64,000 bases of DNA from Microbacterium hydrocarbonoxydans (GCF_011752045.1 NZ_JAAKXW010000006.1:1-64000); one strand, 5' to 3'. Counted from the first letter of the stretch, positions 20,353 to 30,412 are shown. Made by a program: numbers and translations. Notes: a model not told the origin generated them from the letters alone.

Positions 20353-21210
20353 ATGCCCGCAGCTTCCGTGTTCATCGCCGGTCCGGCCTCGTGGAACTCG
20401 ATCGTGGTCCTCGACCGGCTTCCCGAGCCCGTACCGCACATGCAGTTCGCCGAGGAGGCCTGGGACACCGTCGGGGGCACGAGCGCGGGGAAGGCGCTGA
20501 GCCTGACCGCCCTCGGTCGGCCGGTCCTGCTCCACGCCCTCAGCGCGGAGGACGAGCAGGGCGAGCGCGTACGCGCGGCGCTGCGGGCGGCGGGCGTGCC
20601 GACCCACTGGGGCGCCGGTGTCACAGAACGGCACCTCAACCTGATGACCAGGGCGGGCGACAGGGTGTCGCTGTACCTGTCCTCGCCGTCGGCCACCGCC
20701 GGTGAGGACGACGACGGGCTGCGTGAGGCGATGGCCGCGGCCGGCGCGATCGTGATGGACCTCGCCGCGGAGCCGCTGCGGCTGCTGCCGATCGCCGCGG
20801 CCAGCGGGCGCCCGATCTGGGTCGACGTGCACGACTACGACGGCGAGGCCGAGTTCCACCGCCCGTTCCTCGACGTCGCCGATGCCGTCTTCTGCAACGC
20901 CGACCGCCTGGAGGACCCGGTGACCTTCCTCCACGCCTGCATCGAGGGCGGGGCGTCGCTCGCGGTGTGCACGCTGGGCGCAGACGGTGCGGTGGCCGTG
21001 GACGCCGACGGCGCCGAGCATCGCGTGGCCGCCGTGCCGGTGGAGGTCGTCGACACGAACGGCGCCGGGGACGCATTCCTCGCGGGAGTGCTCGACGCCA
21101 CGCTGTCTGGCGCGTCCGTCCCGGAGGCGCTGCAGGCCGGAGCACGCTCCGCGTCCGGCGTGCTCGGTACCAGGCATCTGCACCCGCTGCTGGACTCCGT
21201 CCTGGGCTGA
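20353..21210 (+). CDS. PfkB-family carbohydrate or nucleoside kinase
   Basis: The 285-residue protein has the ribokinase/PfkB fold: a GTSAGKALSLTALG segment near residues 45-58 (variant first signature) and the C-terminal VDTNGAGDAFLAGVL (about 233-247), whose Asp is the catalytic base. The substrate cannot be told from sequence. Position at the end of a nucleoside-salvage block makes a nucleoside or (deoxy)ribose substrate reasonable. ATG at 20353 is preceded by GGGGAGGATGG. Confidence 0.82.
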   Translation: MPAASVFIAGPASWNSIVVLDRLPEPVPHMQFAEEAWDTVGGTSAGKALSLTALGRPVLLHALSAEDEQGERVRAALRAAGVPTHWGAGVTERHLNLMTRAGDRVSLYLSSPSATAGEDDDGLREAMAAAGAIVMDLAAEPLRLLPIAAASGRPIWVDVHDYDGEAEFHRPFLDVADAVFCNADRLEDPVTFLHACIEGGASLAVCTLGADGAVAVDADGAEHRVAAVPVEVVDTNGAGDAFLAGVLDATLSGASVPEALQAGARSASGVLGTRHLHPLLDSVLG

Positions 21211-21236
21211 CCCCCGGGGCGGCGAGCGGAAGGCGG

Positions 21237-22394
21237 TCAGACCTGGTCCAGCGCCGCCTGCCGGGCAGCGACCGCTTCGCGGATCGCCGGGAAGAGCGGA
21301 TGCTCGGGATCGAGCCCGGTCGCGCGCGAGGTGAAGACCTCGGCGCTCTCGGCGCGCAGCAGGGTCTGCATCTGCGTCGACTGCTCATCGGCGGGATCGT
21401 CGAACTCCAGCGCCGCGGCGACGGCATCCACGAGCGCCCGTGTCGGCAGTCCGCGTTCGGCGGCCATCGCCGCAGGGCCGATGAACCGCTCGTGCCGGGA
21501 GATCTTGCGCAGCGGCTGCCGGCCGACGCGCTGCACGGTGTCCACCAGAGCGGGGTTGCGGAACCGGTCGAGGATCGTCGCACGGTAGGCCGCGAGCTCT
21601 TCCGGATCCAGGCCGTGTTCGGCGACGAGGACGGCTGAGGTCTCCTCGAGAGCCGCCGACACGCGTGCGGCGATGTCCGGATCGGCGAGTGCGTCGGAGA
21701 TCCGCTCGATGCCGGCCCTGGCGCCGAAGTACGCGGTGGCCGCGTGGCCGGTGTTCACGGTGAACAGCTTCCGCTCGATGTACGGGGCGAGGTCGCCGAC
21801 GAAATGCGCCCCCGGGATGCGCGGCGGCTCGGCGCCGAACGGGCCCGCTTCGATCGCCCACTCGAAGTACGGCTCGACCGTGACGTCCACTCCGCTCCCG
21901 TCCGGCTGCGCGGGGACGATGCGGTCGACGGCGGTGTTGGCGAAGACGGCACGCGACAGCAGCTCGTCGGCGTCCGCACCGGCCGCTGCCCGGATCTCCT
22001 CGCGGAGGAGGTCCGTCGCCCCGATGGCGTTCTCGCACGCCATCACCTGGAGCGGGCGGGCATCCGGCGAGCGCCGGGCGAGTCCCGCGACGATGGTCGG
22101 CGCGACGAACCGCAGCACGGTGGGGCCGACCGCCGTCGTGACGACGTCGGCGGTGCCCACCTCCTCGGCCGCGGCATCCGGGTCGGTCCGGCTGTTGACC
22201 GCGCGGAACCCGGTCACGAGGTGGTCGGTCCCTCCGGGGCCGGCCTCGTGCACGGTGTACGCGTCGGCCGCTCGGAGGGCGTCGACGAGAGCATCCGCGA
22301 CATCCGAGAACACCACCTCGTATCCGCCCTGGTGCAGCAGCAGCCCGACGAATCCGCGCCCGATGTTGCCGGCCCCGAAGTGGACCGCCTTCAT
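21237..22394 (-). CDS. mtlD: Mannitol-1-phosphate 5-dehydrogenase
   Basis: NAD-dependent oxidation of mannitol-1-phosphate to fructose-6-phosphate. The 385-residue protein begins [20 protein letters not shown], the Rossmann nucleotide-binding motif of the family, and contains [14 protein letters not shown] in the catalytic domain. It is the last gene of the mannitol operon; its ATG overlaps the end of the EIIA gene by one base. Confidence 0.95.
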   Translation of the reverse strand: MKAVHFGAGNIGRGFVGLLLHQGGYEVVFSDVADALVDALRAADAYTVHEAGPGGTDHLVTGFRAVNSRTDPDAAAEEVGTADVVTTAVGPTVLRFVAPTIVAGLARRSPDARPLQVMACENAIGATDLLREEIRAAAGADADELLSRAVFANTAVDRIVPAQPDGSGVDVTVEPYFEWAIEAGPFGAEPPRIPGAHFVGDLAPYIERKLFTVNTGHAATAYFGARAGIERISDALADPDIAARVSAALEETSAVLVAEHGLDPEELAAYRATILDRFRNPALVDTVQRVGRQPLRKISRHERFIGPAAMAAERGLPTRALVDAVAAALEFDDPADEQSTQMQTLLRAESAEVFTSRATGLDPEHPLFPAIREAVAARQAALDQV

Positions 22395-22828
22395 CAGTCG
22401 TTCACCGCCGAGAGCAGGGCGAACAGCTCGTCGGGCGTCTGCGCGGCCGTGAGCTTCGCGACCTCGTCCTCATCGGAGAACAGGATCGCGATCTGCGAGA
22501 GGATCTCGAGGTGCTCGTCGCCGCGGCCGGCGATGCCCACGACGAACGTCACCGGCTCGCCCGCCCAGTCGACGCCGCCGTCGTAGCGCACGACCGAGAG
22601 GGCGGAGGCGACGATCGCGTCCTTCGTCTCGTTCGTGCCGTGCGGGATCGCGAGGCCGTTGCCCATGTACGTCGACACGGTCTCCTCGCGCTGGCGCATC
22701 GCGTCGACATAGGCGGGGGTGACCGCGCCCGCGGAGACGAGGATGTCGGCGGCCTCCTGGAGGGCGGCCTCCTGCGACGCGCCGCCGGAATGGATGCGGA
22801 CCTGACCGATGCTGAGAACGTCCATCAT
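22394..22828 (-). CDS. mtlF: Mannitol PTS EIIA component
   Basis: Receives phosphate from HPr and passes it to the MtlA IIB domain. The 144-residue EIIA (mannitol/fructose family) has the phosphorylated His63 in [10 protein letters not shown]. The start overlaps the mtlA stop (ATGA); the second ATG three bases downstream is an alternative. EIIA as a separate polypeptide, rather than fused to MtlA as in E. coli, matches Gram-positive mannitol systems. Confidence 0.93.
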   Translation of the reverse strand: MMDVLSIGQVRIHSGGASQEAALQEAADILVSAGAVTPAYVDAMRQREETVSTYMGNGLAIPHGTNETKDAIVASALSVVRYDGGVDWAGEPVTFVVGIAGRGDEHLEILSQIAILFSDEDEVAKLTAAQTPDELFALLSAVND

Positions 22829-24375
22829 GCTTCCTCTCGCTGCTCGCGCACCATCTCGACGACCTCGTCGTACTGCGGCGCGTTCATGAAGTTGTCGACC
22901 GAGACGTGGATCGACTTGGGCGACTGCGCCCTCGCGCGATCCGTCAGCTGCTGCTGGGTGATCACGAGGTCGGCGGTGCCGTCGAGGTTCGCGATCGCCT
23001 GGTTGACGACCGTGACATCCTCGATGCCCGCCTTCTTGAACCTGTTCCGCAGCACGCTGGCGCCCATCGCGGACGAGCCCATGCCGGCGTCGCAGGCGAA
23101 CACGATGCTGCGGATCGGGGTCGTGGCCACTGCCGTGCCCGTCGCCGCGGCTGAAGCGGCCAGGTTCGACAGCGTGCTGGACGACTTGCCCTTGTTCGCC
23201 GCGGTCTTCGCGATGGCGGCGGCGAGCGGGTCGCCGCTGGCAGCCTCGGCCGCGATGTCCCGCTTGCGCGACGCGAGCAGGATGGGTGCGGAGATCGCGA
23301 AGCTGACGGCAGCGGAGAACACCACGGAGCAGATCACGCCGAGGTGGCTGCCCGGAGCCGTCTGGATCAGCACCGCGAAGATCGATCCGGGGGCCGCCGG
23401 TGCGACGAGGCCGGACTGGAAGATCATGTTGGTGAGGACGCCTGTCGCGCCACCCGCGATGAGGCCGACGATGAGGAGCGGCTTGGCGAGGACGTACGGG
23501 AAGTACACCTTGTGGATGCCCCCGAGGAACTGGATGATGAACGCTCCGGGCGCGGTGGCCCGTGCGACCCCCACGCCGAACAGCGTGATCGCGAGCAGCA
23601 TGCCGGCTCCGGGGCCGGGGTTCGCCTCGACGAGGAACAGCAGGCTGCGTCCGACATCCTGCACCTGCTCGGTGCCGAGCGGGGTGAACACGCCGTGGTT
23701 GATCGCGTTGTTGAGGAACAGCACCTTCGCCGGTTCGACGATGATGCTGGCCAGCGGCAGGAGGCCGGTCTCGACGAGCCATCCGACGGCGCCGCCGAGC
23801 AGGTCGGTCAGCCAGCGCATGATCGGCGCGAGCCAGAAGAACGAGGCCAGTGCCATGAAGAACGCGACGAAGCCGGCGGAGAAGTTGTCCACCAGCATCT
23901 CGAAGCCCGGCTTGATCCTGCCCTGCCACGGCTTCTCCACCTGCTTCAGGATGAGCGCGGTGAGCGGGCCGGCGATCATGGCGCCGAGGAACATGACCGT
24001 GCCGGATGCGCCGCTGATCACGCCGAACGCGGCGACGGCGCCCACGACGCCGCCGCGGTGGCCGTGCACCATGCGGCCGCCGGTGAAGGCGATGAGCGTG
24101 GGGAGCAGGTAGGTGATGATCGGGCCGACGAGGCCGGGGTAGGTGACGCCGTCGACCTCGCCTCCGCCGAGGATCGCGGAGTCGGCCCACTGCCACGCCT
24201 CCACCGGGCTGTTGCTGCCGAGCCACCCGTCGGGGATGAACAGGGCGGTGATGAAGCCCCAGGCGATGAATGCGGCGATGTTCGGCATGACCATGCCGGA
24301 GAGGAACGTCCCGAATCGCTGAACGCCCACGCGGATACCGCCCGTGCTGGGGGCGGGTGATGACGTCGTCGTCAT
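22825..24375 (-). CDS. mtlA: Mannitol PTS EIICB component
   Basis: Membrane permease that takes up and phosphorylates mannitol. The 516-residue protein begins with the EIIC domain (VQRFGTFLSGMVMPNIAAFI about residues 18-37; about eight membrane segments to residue 345), then an Ala/Thr linker and a C-terminal IIB domain whose phosphorylated Cys lies in FACDAGMGSS (about residue 427). No IIA domain is fused; the next gene supplies it. The start overlaps the ptsI stop by ATGA. Confidence 0.94.
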   Translation of the reverse strand: MTTTSSPAPSTGGIRVGVQRFGTFLSGMVMPNIAAFIAWGFITALFIPDGWLGSNSPVEAWQWADSAILGGGEVDGVTYPGLVGPIITYLLPTLIAFTGGRMVHGHRGGVVGAVAAFGVISGASGTVMFLGAMIAGPLTALILKQVEKPWQGRIKPGFEMLVDNFSAGFVAFFMALASFFWLAPIMRWLTDLLGGAVGWLVETGLLPLASIIVEPAKVLFLNNAINHGVFTPLGTEQVQDVGRSLLFLVEANPGPGAGMLLAITLFGVGVARATAPGAFIIQFLGGIHKVYFPYVLAKPLLIVGLIAGGATGVLTNMIFQSGLVAPAAPGSIFAVLIQTAPGSHLGVICSVVFSAAVSFAISAPILLASRKRDIAAEAASGDPLAAAIAKTAANKGKSSSTLSNLAASAAATGTAVATTPIRSIVFACDAGMGSSAMGASVLRNRFKKAGIEDVTVVNQAIANLDGTADLVITQQQLTDRARAQSPKSIHVSVDNFMNAPQYDEVVEMVREQREEA

Positions 24376-26057
24376 GATGTCGTCTCTTTCTTGTGTGAGG
24401 GGAGGGATGCTGCGGCCTCGAGGACCGCCAGGCGGGCGCCGGCGGCGTCGTCCGCGGCCAGCGCCGCCTCGGCGAGAGCTCTGGCCTCGTCGAGGGTGCG
24501 TTCGGAGAGGGAGTGGCGTACGTCGGCCAGAGCCGACGGAGCCATCGAGAGACTCGTGGCGCCGAGGCCGACGAGCACGATCGCCAGCAGCGGGTCGGCG
24601 GCGGCCTCGCCGCAGATGCCGACCGGCTTGCCCAGGCGGGCGCCCGCGGCCCCGACCTCGCGGACGAGGCGGAGCACCGCGGGGTGCCACGGGTCCTGGA
24701 ACGAGGCGACCGATCCGAGGAGCCGGTCGGCGGCCATCGTGTACTGGGTGAGGTCGTTCGTGCCGATCGACGCGAAGTCCGCGTGTGCGAGCACGCGATC
24801 GGCGAGCAGGGCGCTGGCCGGGACCTCCACCATCACGCCGGCGGTCTTCAGCCCGTACTCCCGCGCGAGCGCCGTGAAGTACTCGGTCTCCTCGACGGTG
24901 GCGACCATCGGCGCCATCACCCACAGGTCGGCGTCCGTCTCGGCATCCGCCTCGGCCAGCGCCGTGAGCTGCTCGCGCAGGATGTCCTCGCTGGCGCGCA
25001 GGGCGCGCAGGCCCCGCAGTCCGAGCGCCGGGTTCTCCTCGTGCGCGTCGTTGAGGAAGGCGAGCGGCTTGTCCGCTCCGGCGTCCAGCATCCGGACCAC
25101 GACCTTCTTCCCGGGGAAGGCGGCCAGCAGCTCCCGGTACGACTCGCGCTGCTGCGCGACCGTCGGGGCCTGCGCCGAGGAGAGGAACAGGAACTCGGTG
25201 CGGAAGAGGCCGACGCCCTCTGCGCCTCGGGCCACGGCGTCGGCGGCGTCCGCGGGCTTGCCCAGGTTCGCCAGCAGGGCGATCGGCGTGCCGTCGGCGA
25301 GGGCGCCGGCGGTCGGCGGCAGCGTGACGGCGGACTCCCGGGCGGCGGCCCGCTGCGCCGCGCGCTCCTTCTCGTCGTCCGTGGGGTCGGCGGTCACGAC
25401 GCCGGCGGCGGCATCGACGATGACGTGCTGTCCGGTGGCGAGGGACGCGGCCTCGGCGGCGCCGACGATCGCGACGATGCCCTTCTCCCTGGCGAGGATC
25501 GCGGTGTGCGAGGTCGGCCCGCCGTCGAAGGTCACGAGCGCCAGCACCTGGCCGAGATCCAGCAGGGCGGTGTCAGCGGGGGCCAGATCGCGTGCGACGA
25601 GGACGAACGGATGCCCGGGGTCGGGCACACCGGGGGCGTCGACGCCCTGCAGCCGAGCCAGCACCCGCTGCGCGATGTCATCGAGATCCGCGGCGCGCTC
25701 GCCCAGGTACCCGCCGACGGCCTCCAGGGTCGCCTTGAAGCCGGCGAAGGCGTCGTGCACGGCCCACTCCGCTGTGGAACCGGCGTCGATCCGCGCGTCG
25801 ATCTCGGCCTGCAGCGTCGGGTCCTCGGCGATCATCGCCTGCGCCTCGAGCACGTCCTGCGCCGATCCGCCGGCCGCCTCACCGCGCGCGGTGAGCTCCG
25901 CGGCCACGGCGGACACGGCGTCGCGCACCCTGATCCGCTCGGCGTCCGCGCCGACCGTGCTCGGGGAGTTCTCGGGAGCCGGCAGCGCCTCGGTCATCCG
26001 CACTACGACGCCCTGCGCCACGCCGAGCCCGATCCCCACTCCTCGGAGCTCGCTCAT
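24372..26057 (-). CDS. ptsI: PTS Enzyme I (phosphoenolpyruvate-protein phosphotransferase)
   Basis: Takes phosphate from PEP and hands it to HPr. It has 561 residues, of normal length. The N-terminal phosphotransfer domain contains GGPTSHTAILARE with active His184; the PEP-binding TIM-barrel domain follows with VGLFRTEFLFL and a C-terminal GKPVGICGEAAADP. Finding the general PTS enzyme inside a sugar-specific operon, coupled by ATGA to ptsH before and mtlA after, ties its synthesis to mannitol. Confidence 0.96.
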   Translation of the reverse strand: MSELRGVGIGLGVAQGVVVRMTEALPAPENSPSTVGADAERIRVRDAVSAVAAELTARGEAAGGSAQDVLEAQAMIAEDPTLQAEIDARIDAGSTAEWAVHDAFAGFKATLEAVGGYLGERAADLDDIAQRVLARLQGVDAPGVPDPGHPFVLVARDLAPADTALLDLGQVLALVTFDGGPTSHTAILAREKGIVAIVGAAEAASLATGQHVIVDAAAGVVTADPTDDEKERAAQRAAARESAVTLPPTAGALADGTPIALLANLGKPADAADAVARGAEGVGLFRTEFLFLSSAQAPTVAQQRESYRELLAAFPGKKVVVRMLDAGADKPLAFLNDAHEENPALGLRGLRALRASEDILREQLTALAEADAETDADLWVMAPMVATVEETEYFTALAREYGLKTAGVMVEVPASALLADRVLAHADFASIGTNDLTQYTMAADRLLGSVASFQDPWHPAVLRLVREVGAAGARLGKPVGICGEAAADPLLAIVLVGLGATSLSMAPSALADVRHSLSERTLDEARALAEAALAADDAAGARLAVLEAAASLPSHKKETTS

Positions 26058-26335
26058 GCGCCGGCATCCTGGTCGTGGTCGGTGGTCAGCAGCTCGGTGA
26101 GCGCGTCGAGCACGCTCTCGGCGGTGTCGCCTTCGGCCGTGAGCGTGACGTAGTCGCCGTGCTCGATGGCGAGGGCGATCACGCCGAGGATGCTGGCGGC
26201 GTTGACCGGCTTGCCGGCGTCCTTCGCGATCGTGACGGGGATGCCCGCCTCCTTCGCCGCCTGGGCGAAGAGCTTCGCGGGGCGGGCATGCAGTCCGTGG
26301 GAGGAGCCGATCCGGACGGTGCGTGAGACGGTCAT
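26054..26335 (-). CDS. ptsH: PTS phosphocarrier protein HPr
   Basis: The 93-residue phosphocarrier has the active-site motif SSHGLHARPA with His16, and a regulatory-type Ser48 in NAASILGV, the position targeted by HPr kinase in Firmicutes. Whether that Ser is used here is unknown. It overlaps ptsI downstream and the lactose-type IIB gene upstream by ATGA junctions. Confidence 0.95.
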   Translation of the reverse strand: MTVSRTVRIGSSHGLHARPAKLFAQAAKEAGIPVTIAKDAGKPVNAASILGVIALAIEHGDYVTLTAEGDTAESVLDALTELLTTDHDQDAGA

Positions 26336-26649
26336 GATGTTCCTTTCGGGGTGTTCCTGACGTCGGCGATGATCGAGTGCACGAGGGCCAGCGTTCGCGC
26401 GCCGTCGCGGTCGGCGAAGACGTCGTCGGGCAGCACCGCCACCGGGACGTCGATCCGGGCGCGGATGGCTGCGGCCCGGTCGGCGAGATGAGGGCCGATG
26501 AGGACGATGTCGGGGGCGAACTCCGCGATGGAATGCTCCATGCCCGCTGACGTCTGCCAGTCCAGGCCGGTTTCGGCTGCGGCACGCCGGAGCCGCTGCG
26601 CGACGAACGTGCTGGACGCGCCGGCGCCGCACACCACGAGGATCCTCAT
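26332..26649 (-). CDS. PTS EIIB component, lactose/cellobiose type
   Basis: This 105-residue protein begins MRILVVCGAGASSTFVAQRL; Cys7 is the probable phosphorylation site of a lactose/chitobiose-family EIIB. There is no matching EIIC in this window, and MtlA already carries its own IIB domain, so the partner is unclear: it may serve a permease elsewhere, or signal to the BglG-type regulator encoded divergently. It is the first gene of the PTS operon. Confidence 0.85.
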   Translation of the reverse strand: MRILVVCGAGASSTFVAQRLRRAAAETGLDWQTSAGMEHSIAEFAPDIVLIGPHLADRAAAIRARIDVPVAVLPDDVFADRDGARTLALVHSIIADVRNTPKGTS

Positions 26650-26815
26650 CGATTCCGTCCTTCCGACACCAGTCTCCGGAAGCGGAGGCCGTCGCCGCCA
26701 ACACGTTCCTTTCCGCCCCTGCGGAACCCGGTCTCCGAGGCGCGGCCACCGCGTTCCTGACATCATGGAGTGACGTCGGACGGTGCAGTCACCACGTGGA
26801 GGAGTCGGAGGGATC
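26650..26815. promoter_or_regulatory. Divergent control region of the mannitol PTS operon and its activator
   Basis: This 166-base gap separates the PTS operon (minus) from the activator gene (plus) and must hold both promoters. CTTCCG at 26668-26673 pairs with CGGAAG at 26687-26692 as a short inverted repeat, and GGAAC occurs more than once. I cannot identify -35/-10 pairs with confidence. Confidence 0.35.
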
Positions 26816-28735
26816 ATGTCGCGCCAGCGTCAGGACCAGCTCCTCTCAGTTCTGCTGCGCCAGGAGGGATGGGCGACGGCGGCGAGTCTCGCCGACCAGC
26901 TGGGCGTCACGCCTCGCAGCATCCGCTCCTATGTCGTGGCCCTCAACGCCCGCGCCGGCACCGGCGACGCCATCGAATCGGGACCGGCGGGCTATCGAGC
27001 CGGGGCGGGCGCGCGCGACGCGCTGCATACCCGGCAGCCGGGGGACTCGGCGCCGAGGGAGCGCATGCACACCCTCGTCCGCGCGCTGCTCCACGAGCCC
27101 GCGGGCATCGACGTGTTCGAGACCGCGGAGGAGCTGCACGTCAGCGAGGCCACCGTCGAGGCCGATTTCGCGCGGGTCCGGGCGCTCCTCGAGGGCACCG
27201 GTCTGTCATTGGAACGCGACCGGGAGATCATGCGCCTGCGCGGCACCGAGACCGCGCGACGGCGTCTGCTCAGCCGTCTGGCGCACGACGAGATGGATGC
27301 CGCATCCTTCCACCCCGAGACGTTGCGCCGCGCCCTCGCAGGCAACGCCATCACCGCGGATGCCGTCGGGCCGTTCAAGTCCGCCCTGGTACGGGAGCTC
27401 GGCGCCCTGGGCTACTACGTCAACGAGCTCGCGATCGCCGACGTCCTCCTGCACGTCGCCATCGCGGCCGACCGGGTGGCGGCCGGGCACGCCCTCGAGG
27501 CCCGTCCGGCCGGCGCGCGCGAGGAGATCCCCCGGCTCGGTGCGGTGATCGCGGGGCTGGCGGCCGAGCACTTCGGCGTCGCCCTCGGGGAGGGAGACAG
27601 CGGTCACCTCGCCTCCCTCGTGCTGACCCGCATCGTCGCCCCGGATCGCGACGCGACCCGCGAGGTGGCTCGCACCGGCGTGGACCCGGAGGTCGAGAGC
27701 GCCGTCCGTGCGGAGATCGCGCGCGCCGCGGACGACTTCCAGGTCGACCTCGTCGACGAGACGTTCGTGCTGCGCCTCGCGCTGCACGTGCAGAACCTCC
27801 TGCGCCGTGCTGAGGAGAGCGCACTGACCCGCAACCCGCTCACCCGCTCTCTGAAATCCTCCTATCCGATGATCTTCGAGGTCGCGGTGTCGATCGCCAG
27901 CGGGCTGCACGACCGCATCGGCACGCCGATCCACGACGACGAGATCGCCTACATCGCGCTGCACGTCGGCGGCCGGCTCGAGCGCAGCCGCAAGGCCGAG
28001 TCGATCCTGACCGCGACCATCGTCTGCCCCGGCTATTCGGAGCTGCACGAGCTGCTGCGCTCCAGCGTCGATCGCTCGCTGGGGGCGATCGAGGTCACCA
28101 GCGTGGTGACGAATGTCGACCCGGACTGGTCGTCGTTCGACACCGACCTCGTGCTCACCACGATCGAGCCCGGTGCCGGAGGGGACCGCTTCGTCCGGAT
28201 CCAGCCCTTCCTGTCCGACGCCGACATCGACCGCATCCAGCAGGCCGCCGCGCGTCTTCGACGCAGCCGGCGTCTCACCCGCCTGCGTGCGGAGCTGGCG
28301 CGCTACTTCGTCGCCGACGCCTTCGTCCGCCCCCTCCCCGACGAGGGAGAGGAGTCGATCATCCGGCGCCTCGGCGGGCTCCTCGTGCACGCGGGCCTCA
28401 TCGACGAGGACTACATCGACAACACGATCGCCCGGGAGCGGATGTCATCCACGGCGTTCACCGACGCCCTCGCCGTGCCGCACTCGCTGCAGATGACCGC
28501 GACCCGCACCGCCATCGCCGTCGGCGTCGCGGAGGGCTCCGCGGCGTGGGGGGAGGGGCGCGTCCAGGTCGTCGCGCTCGCCGCCTTCAGCGAAGGCGAC
28601 CGTGCCGCCTTCCAGACCGTCTTCGAGCAGCTCGTGGAGGTGTTCAGCGAGCGTGACAGCGTGCAGCGCATCGTCCGTCGAGGAACGACCTTCGAGGCGT
28701 TCCTCGACGAACTCGTCGCGGTCATCGACGGCTGA
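26816..28735 (+). CDS. BglG/MtlR-type PTS-regulated transcriptional activator
   Basis: The 639-residue regulator has an N-terminal HTH (about residues 7-45: LLSVLLRQEGWATAASLADQ), a second HTH-like region (about 85-145), two PRD modules (about 180-400; conserved His in AYIALHVGGRLE), a IIB-like domain with TIVCPGYSELHELL (about 410) and a C-terminal EIIA-like domain with ALAVPHSLQM. This is the layout of MtlR activators, whose activity is set by PTS phosphorylation. ATG at 26816 is preceded by GGAGGAG and GGAGGG; an upstream GTG at 26783 is less likely. Divergent from the mannitol operon, which it probably activates. Confidence 0.9.
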   Translation: MSRQRQDQLLSVLLRQEGWATAASLADQLGVTPRSIRSYVVALNARAGTGDAIESGPAGYRAGAGARDALHTRQPGDSAPRERMHTLVRALLHEPAGIDVFETAEELHVSEATVEADFARVRALLEGTGLSLERDREIMRLRGTETARRRLLSRLAHDEMDAASFHPETLRRALAGNAITADAVGPFKSALVRELGALGYYVNELAIADVLLHVAIAADRVAAGHALEARPAGAREEIPRLGAVIAGLAAEHFGVALGEGDSGHLASLVLTRIVAPDRDATREVARTGVDPEVESAVRAEIARAADDFQVDLVDETFVLRLALHVQNLLRRAEESALTRNPLTRSLKSSYPMIFEVAVSIASGLHDRIGTPIHDDEIAYIALHVGGRLERSRKAESILTATIVCPGYSELHELLRSSVDRSLGAIEVTSVVTNVDPDWSSFDTDLVLTTIEPGAGGDRFVRIQPFLSDADIDRIQQAAARLRRSRRLTRLRAELARYFVADAFVRPLPDEGEESIIRRLGGLLVHAGLIDEDYIDNTIARERMSSTAFTDALAVPHSLQMTATRTAIAVGVAEGSAAWGEGRVQVVALAAFSEGDRAAFQTVFEQLVEVFSERDSVQRIVRRGTTFEAFLDELVAVIDG

Positions 28736-28741
28736 GCCGCC

Positions 28742-30412
28742 TCAGGAGCGCTCCTCGAGGAGCGCCCGCACGCCGGCCTCGAGCTCCGCGATCGTCGCGC
28801 GCGCCCCCTCGGCCGAATCGGCTTTCGCATCCAGGTAGACCTTGAGCTTCGGCTCGGTGCCGCTCGGGCGCACGATGACGCGGGAGCCGTCGACCAGCCG
28901 GTATCTGAGCACATCGCCGGAAGGCTGTCCGGGTGCGGCCTGGAGGAGATCCTCCGCCGAGGCGATCGCGTGCCGGCCGAACTGCGCGGGCGGGAGCGAG
29001 CGCAGGGACAGCATCACGTTGCCGATCACAGACAGGTCCTGCACGCGCACCGACACCTGGCCGCTGGCGAAATGTCCGTAGGTGTCGCCGAGCTCCGTCA
29101 GAAGATCCGCGAGGGTGACGCCGCGCTCGCGGGCCTCGGCGGCGAGGCCGAGGATCGCGACGGCCGCTGAGATGCCGTCCTTGTCGCGCACCGTGCCCGG
29201 GTTCACGAGGTAACCGAGGGCCTCCTCGAAGCCGAACACGATGCCGGGGGCGCGGGAGATCCACTTGAAGCCCGTGAGGGTCTCGTGGAAGTCGAGACCG
29301 TGGTGTGCCGCGACGGCGGCGAGACCGGGCGAGGAGACCAGAGAGCACGCCAGTGAGGCGCCGGGGGTGCCCTCCGCGGCTCGGGCGGCGCGGGCGCCCA
29401 GGAGCAGGCCGACCTCGTTGCCGGTGAGCCGGCGCCAGCCGCCCTCCGCAGCCTCGTCGGGGATGGCCACGGCGAGGCGATCGGCATCCGGGTCGTTCGC
29501 GAGGATGAAATCGGCCCTCGCCCGGCGGGCACGCGCGAAGGACAGGTCCATCGCGCCCGGCTCCTCGGGGTTCGGGAAGGCCACCGTGCGGAAGGTCGCA
29601 TCGGGGGAGAGCTGCTCGTCGACCACGGCCGGCTGAGGGTAGCCCGCGGCCTTCAGGATGCGGGAGAGCGTCTCCCAGCCGACGCCGTGCATCGCCGTGT
29701 AGACCCAGCGCAGGCCGGATGCCGCGTCGGGGGCCGGGGCCACCTGCGCGGTCGCCGCGACGTACGCGTCGACGACGTCCTCTCCCGCGGTCTCGTAGTC
29801 CGTCGATCGCGGCAGGGCCGAGATGTCGCCGGCCTCGGCGACGCGCTCGATGAGCGCGGCGATCTCGGCGTCCGCCGGGGCGACGATCTGCGAGCCGTGG
29901 TCGGCGCCGCCGAGATACACCTTGTAGCCGTTGTCGTTCGGCGGGTTGTGGCTCGCGGTCACCATCACGCCGGCATCCGCGCCCAGGTGGCGCACCGCGA
30001 AGGCGAGAACCGGGGTCGGCAGCAGGCGGGGCAGGAGGATCGCGCGGAGGCCGGCACCGGCGAAGAGCTCGGCGGAGTCCGTGGCGAACACGCGGGAGTT
30101 GCGGCGGCCGTCGTAGCCGATGACCACCGTCGGCGTGCCGCCGTGCGCCTTCTCCCGCAGGTAGGACGCGAATCCGGCCGCCGCCTGAGCGACGAGGACC
30201 CGGTTCATGCGGTTGCTTCCCGCACCCAGCTCTCCGCGCAGGCCCGCGGTGCCGAACGCGAGCCGGGAGCCGAAGCGGTCGTCGAGCTCGGCGACGGCCT
30301 GCTCTTCGCCGCTCGCGGCGCGCGTGATGAGGCCGGCGAGCTCATCGCGGGTCTCGTGATCGGGGTCCTGCCGCATCCAGGCGCGGGCCTGGGCCAGCCG
30401 CGCCTCGTTCAC
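28742..30412 (-). CDS. Phosphomannomutase/phosphoglucomutase family (PgcA type)
   Basis: This 556-residue alpha-D-phosphohexomutase interconverts hexose-1-P and hexose-6-P (possibly also pentose phosphates). The catalytic phosphoserine lies in GVMVTASHNPPNDNGYKVY near residue 153, the metal-binding loop DPDADRLAVA and the sugar-binding GFEEAL motif follow, and the C-terminal domain ends RPSGTEPKLKVY. The GTG start overlaps the purine nucleoside phosphorylase stop (GTGA). Actinobacteria often pair these genes, so it may process ribose-1-P released by the phosphorylase, or supply mannose-1-P to ManC. Confidence 0.88.
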   Translation of the reverse strand: MNEARLAQARAWMRQDPDHETRDELAGLITRAASGEEQAVAELDDRFGSRLAFGTAGLRGELGAGSNRMNRVLVAQAAAGFASYLREKAHGGTPTVVIGYDGRRNSRVFATDSAELFAGAGLRAILLPRLLPTPVLAFAVRHLGADAGVMVTASHNPPNDNGYKVYLGGADHGSQIVAPADAEIAALIERVAEAGDISALPRSTDYETAGEDVVDAYVAATAQVAPAPDAASGLRWVYTAMHGVGWETLSRILKAAGYPQPAVVDEQLSPDATFRTVAFPNPEEPGAMDLSFARARRARADFILANDPDADRLAVAIPDEAAEGGWRRLTGNEVGLLLGARAARAAEGTPGASLACSLVSSPGLAAVAAHHGLDFHETLTGFKWISRAPGIVFGFEEALGYLVNPGTVRDKDGISAAVAILGLAAEARERGVTLADLLTELGDTYGHFASGQVSVRVQDLSVIGNVMLSLRSLPPAQFGRHAIASAEDLLQAAPGQPSGDVLRYRLVDGSRVIVRPSGTEPKLKVYLDAKADSAEGARATIAELEAGVRALLEERS

